DNA of 64,000 bases from Verrucomicrobiota bacterium. GTDB lineage: Bacteria; Verrucomicrobiota; Verrucomicrobiia; Chthoniobacterales; SZAS-18. Position 1 is the stretch's first letter, and every line of letters begins with the position of its first letter. Made by a program: the position numbers and the translations under genes. The notes below the pieces were generated by a model. It searched no databases. It saw only the letters and a program-made list of their open reading frames with translations, and was not told the origin of the DNA. This document shows, in pieces, positions 62,205 through 64,000 of this stretch. The DNA is taken from contig JAFEGM010000055.1 of assembly GCA_018240025.1 (NCBI GenBank), positions 480-64,479 of the forward strand, written 5' to 3'.

Positions 62205-63083
62205 ATGTCGCGCGCGCTCCGTCCCCTCGCTTTCTGGCTGCTGGCGGCGGTCGCCGGCCTGCTCGGCGCCTGCGCCTCGACCGATGCGCGCATCTCGCTG
62301 CCGTCGGCCGAACCCCTGCCGGCGCCGGCCGCGGAGGCACCTTCGCGCGCGTCGGCGGATTTCTGGGATGCCATCCTGGCGGCCGACGTGGTGTACATCG
62401 GGGAGCGGCACGACCAGGCCGCCGACCACGAGTATCAGTTCGAGATCATCCGGGGATTGAAGCAGCGCGGCGTCGATTTCGCCATCGGCTGGGAGATGTT
62501 CGAATCGCCCTCGCAGCCGCTGCTCGACGAGTGGTTCGCCCGGCGGCTGAGCACCGATGCGCTGCTCACGCAGACCGATTTTCAAAAGCGCTGGGGCAAG
62601 ACGTCGCCGCTGTACGAGAAGATGTTGCGCTGGTCGCAGCTGGCCAGCGTGCCGTCGGTAGCGTTGAACGCGCCGCGCGGCCTCTCGCGCAAGCTGGCCA
62701 AGGGCGAGAAGCTCGACTCGGCCGAGAAGCGCTTGCTCCCGGCGGGCTTCCGACCGCTGGAAGGCGGGTTGGAGAACTTCATCTCGCAGATGGGCGGGCA
62801 CGGGCCGGGCGTCGACTACGCCAACTATTACCGCGCCCAAACGCTGTGGGATCAGTCCATGGCCGATCAGATCCTGCGCGCCCAGCGGCGGCAGCCGCAG
62901 CGCAAGATCGTGGTCTTCGTCGGGCGCGGCCACGTCGAGAACGGCTTCGGCATTCCGCCGTACGTCCGGCAGAAGGCACCGGCGCTGCGGCAGATCATTC
63001 TCTTCCCCGGTGAGCCGCCGCAGGTCGCGGGAGGCAGCCAGCTCGCCATGACGACTCCTTCCCGCGTGGGGCCGCAGCTCTAG
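62205..63083 (+). CDS. ChaN-family lipoprotein (DUF399)
   Basis: 292 residues. A signal peptide with lipobox LLGACAST is followed by VVYIGERHDQAADHEYQFEIIRGL and IGWEMFESPSQPLLDEW, the ChaN/DUF399 core. ChaN proteins are reported to bind heme and take part in iron uptake; this is family knowledge and not shown here. The C-terminal half has VVFVGRGHVENGFGIPPYV. It follows an unrelated lipoprotein gene with only 4 bases between. Confidence 0.87.
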   Translation: MSRALRPLAFWLLAAVAGLLGACASTDARISLPSAEPLPAPAAEAPSRASADFWDAILAADVVYIGERHDQAADHEYQFEIIRGLKQRGVDFAIGWEMFESPSQPLLDEWFARRLSTDALLTQTDFQKRWGKTSPLYEKMLRWSQLASVPSVALNAPRGLSRKLAKGEKLDSAEKRLLPAGFRPLEGGLENFISQMGGHGPGVDYANYYRAQTLWDQSMADQILRAQRRQPQRKIVVFVGRGHVENGFGIPPYVRQKAPALRQIILFPGEPPQVAGGSQLAMTTPSRVGPQL

Positions 63084-63102
63084 GGCGGCGCGAAGTCCGA
63101 GT

Positions 63103-63657
63103 ATGGCCGAGTCGATGCACGATCTGACCGGGAAGCTGCTGGTGGCGCACCCGTCGCTGCGCGATCCGAACTTCCGCCGCACGGTGGTGCTGCTCTGCCA
63201 GCACGACGCGGAGGAAGGCACGTTTGGCTTCATCATGAATCGGCAGCTCGAGCAAACCGCGGCGGATTTCCTGCCCGACGAGGAAGTGCCGGCCCTCGCG
63301 CAAGTGGCGGCCTTCGAGGGAGGTCCGGTGGCCACGAACCGGCTGGTCTTCACCGACTTCCAGTTCGATACCGCGAAGGGCCACGCCCAGGTGCGGCATG
63401 CGCTCGGGATCGAGGAAGCGCAGGAACTGGTACAAGCGGACCAGGCAGCCGGCCTGCGCGCCTTCGTCGGCTATTCCGGCTGGTCCGAGGGGCAGCTCGA
63501 GGAAGAGATCGCCCAAGGCGCCTGGATCATCGCGCCCCCGGTGGCCGAGAGTTTCGCCATCGGCCAGTGCTCGCGCCTCTGGGCCCGCACGCTCAAGCGG
63601 CTCGGTGGCAAGTACGCGCTGTTGGCTGCGCTGCCCGAAGATCCCTCGAAAAACTGA
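63103..63657 (+). CDS. YqgE/AlgH family protein
   Basis: 184 residues. Start ATG 63103 or 63115 (MHDLTGKLLVAHPSLRDP). Family pattern: LTGKLLVAHPSLRDPNFRRTVVLLCQHD, GTFGFIMNR, EGGPVATNRLVF, and GYSGWSEGQLEEEIAQGAW. Regarded as a conserved protein of unclear biochemical role, implicated in transcriptional or stress control in some bacteria. Follows chaN by 19 bases. Confidence 0.92.
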   Translation: MAESMHDLTGKLLVAHPSLRDPNFRRTVVLLCQHDAEEGTFGFIMNRQLEQTAADFLPDEEVPALAQVAAFEGGPVATNRLVFTDFQFDTAKGHAQVRHALGIEEAQELVQADQAAGLRAFVGYSGWSEGQLEEEIAQGAWIIAPPVAESFAIGQCSRLWARTLKRLGGKYALLAALPEDPSKN

Positions 63658-63718
63658 GCGCGTTGGGCGCGGGGTTCTGTTCGGTTCAGCCGAGGTGCGC
63701 TAGGCTGCGGACTCCTCG

Positions 63719-64000
63719 ATGTCCCTGCTCGCCTTCGGCCTGATTCTCGCCGCCGCGTTCATCCATGCCGGCTGGAATCTGGCCACCAAGCGCATCGGCG
63801 GCGGCGTCCCGCTGGCCTGGCTGATGAGCGCGGCCAATCTCGTCATCTACGCGCTGCCGCTGACTTGGTACTGCCTGACCTATCGCCCGACGGTTTCGCC
63901 GCTGGGCTGGGTCTTCATGGCGGGTACCGGACTCATTCACCTCTGGTACGGACTGGCGCTGCAGCGGGGCTACCGCGAGGGCGACCTCTCGCTCGTGTAC
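63719..64000 (+). CDS. EamA/DMT-family transporter (partial)
   Basis: Truncated by the window edge; 94 residues visible. The first membrane segment is LAFGLILAAAFIHAGWNLATKR, followed by LAWLMSAANLVIYALPLTW. The GWNLATKR start and the strongly hydrophobic pattern are those of EamA/DMT transporters. Substrate unknown. Confidence 0.8.
   Translation, partial: MSLLAFGLILAAAFIHAGWNLATKRIGGGVPLAWLMSAANLVIYALPLTWYCLTYRPTVSPLGWVFMAGTGLIHLWYGLALQRGYREGDLSLVY

Overview
The window is a high-GC bacterial chromosome segment, most likely from Verrucomicrobiota (an Opitutaceae-like lineage). This assignment is an inference from several features. There is an adjacent DUF1800/DUF1501 pair with PA14, Calx-beta and CHRD modules. 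There is a PEP-CTERM protein and an acidobacterial-type duplicated orphan permease. Large secreted beta-helix and Thr/Ala/Gly-repeat proteins carry C-terminal tails of a type common in that phylum. A recA promoter site resembles the TGTTC-N4-GAACA LexA box that I recall being reported for Verrucomicrobia.

Layout. 1-501 is the end of an rRNA operon: the 23S 3' end, 5S rRNA and a strong intrinsic terminator. 909-7598 holds a coupled pair (isopenicillin-N-epimerase-like aminotransferase and a phage-P5-like protein), cysteine desulfurase divergent from rlmN, and a large GT2-GT4 glycosyltransferase. 7666-22000 is rich in envelope and secreted proteins: the DUF1800/DUF1501 pair, a 60-bp tandem repeat, a lone GspG-like protein, a repeat-rich secreted protein, a membrane-fused spermidine synthase, a TPR protein, a PEP-CTERM protein and an M23 peptidase. 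22066-24854 is a small polysaccharide cluster (WecG-type GT, GT4, hexapeptide-repeat protein). 24916-30504 carries thiG, an esterase, an MBL-fold hydrolase, an HxlR regulator divergent from a dinucleotide-binding oxidoreductase, a small TPR protein and recA. 30726-38671 carries a duplicated beta-helix protein, an orphan peptide-type ABC ATPase, a GNAT protein, a UVR-motif protein, a SnoaL-like protein and the arginine genes argC-argJ-argB. 38742-47879 contains a secreted esterase, a flavin reductase translationally coupled to an arylamine N-acetyltransferase, a carnitine/3-hydroxyacyl-CoA dehydrogenase, an orphan substrate-binding protein, a DUF5946 protein, an M16 peptidase and a CPA1 Na+/H+ antiporter. 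48074-53479 is a single 1801-residue secreted beta-helix protein. 53735-64000 has dihydroorotase, a glutaredoxin-like protein, AcpH, an orphan duplicated permease, a YegP protein, a TerB protein, an alpha/beta hydrolase, two lipoproteins (one ChaN-like), YqgE and a truncated EamA transporter.

Most genes are housekeeping or cell-envelope genes. I see no prophage, CRISPR array, integrase or transposase. The most distinctive signal lies between genes. At least six intergenic loci are built from short repeated words (CTATTGC, GGATGAA, TCGAA-type, GGCCAGAA, GCGAAGG, GGACAAAAA). They are usually arranged as long inverted repeats, up to 39 bp perfect, and sit directly at stop codons, often between convergent genes. 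In three places the repeat supplies a stop codon or C-terminal codons. One 37-bp motif recurs exactly at two loci and partially at a third. I regard these as a family of 3'-end word-repeat elements that deserve a genome-wide look.
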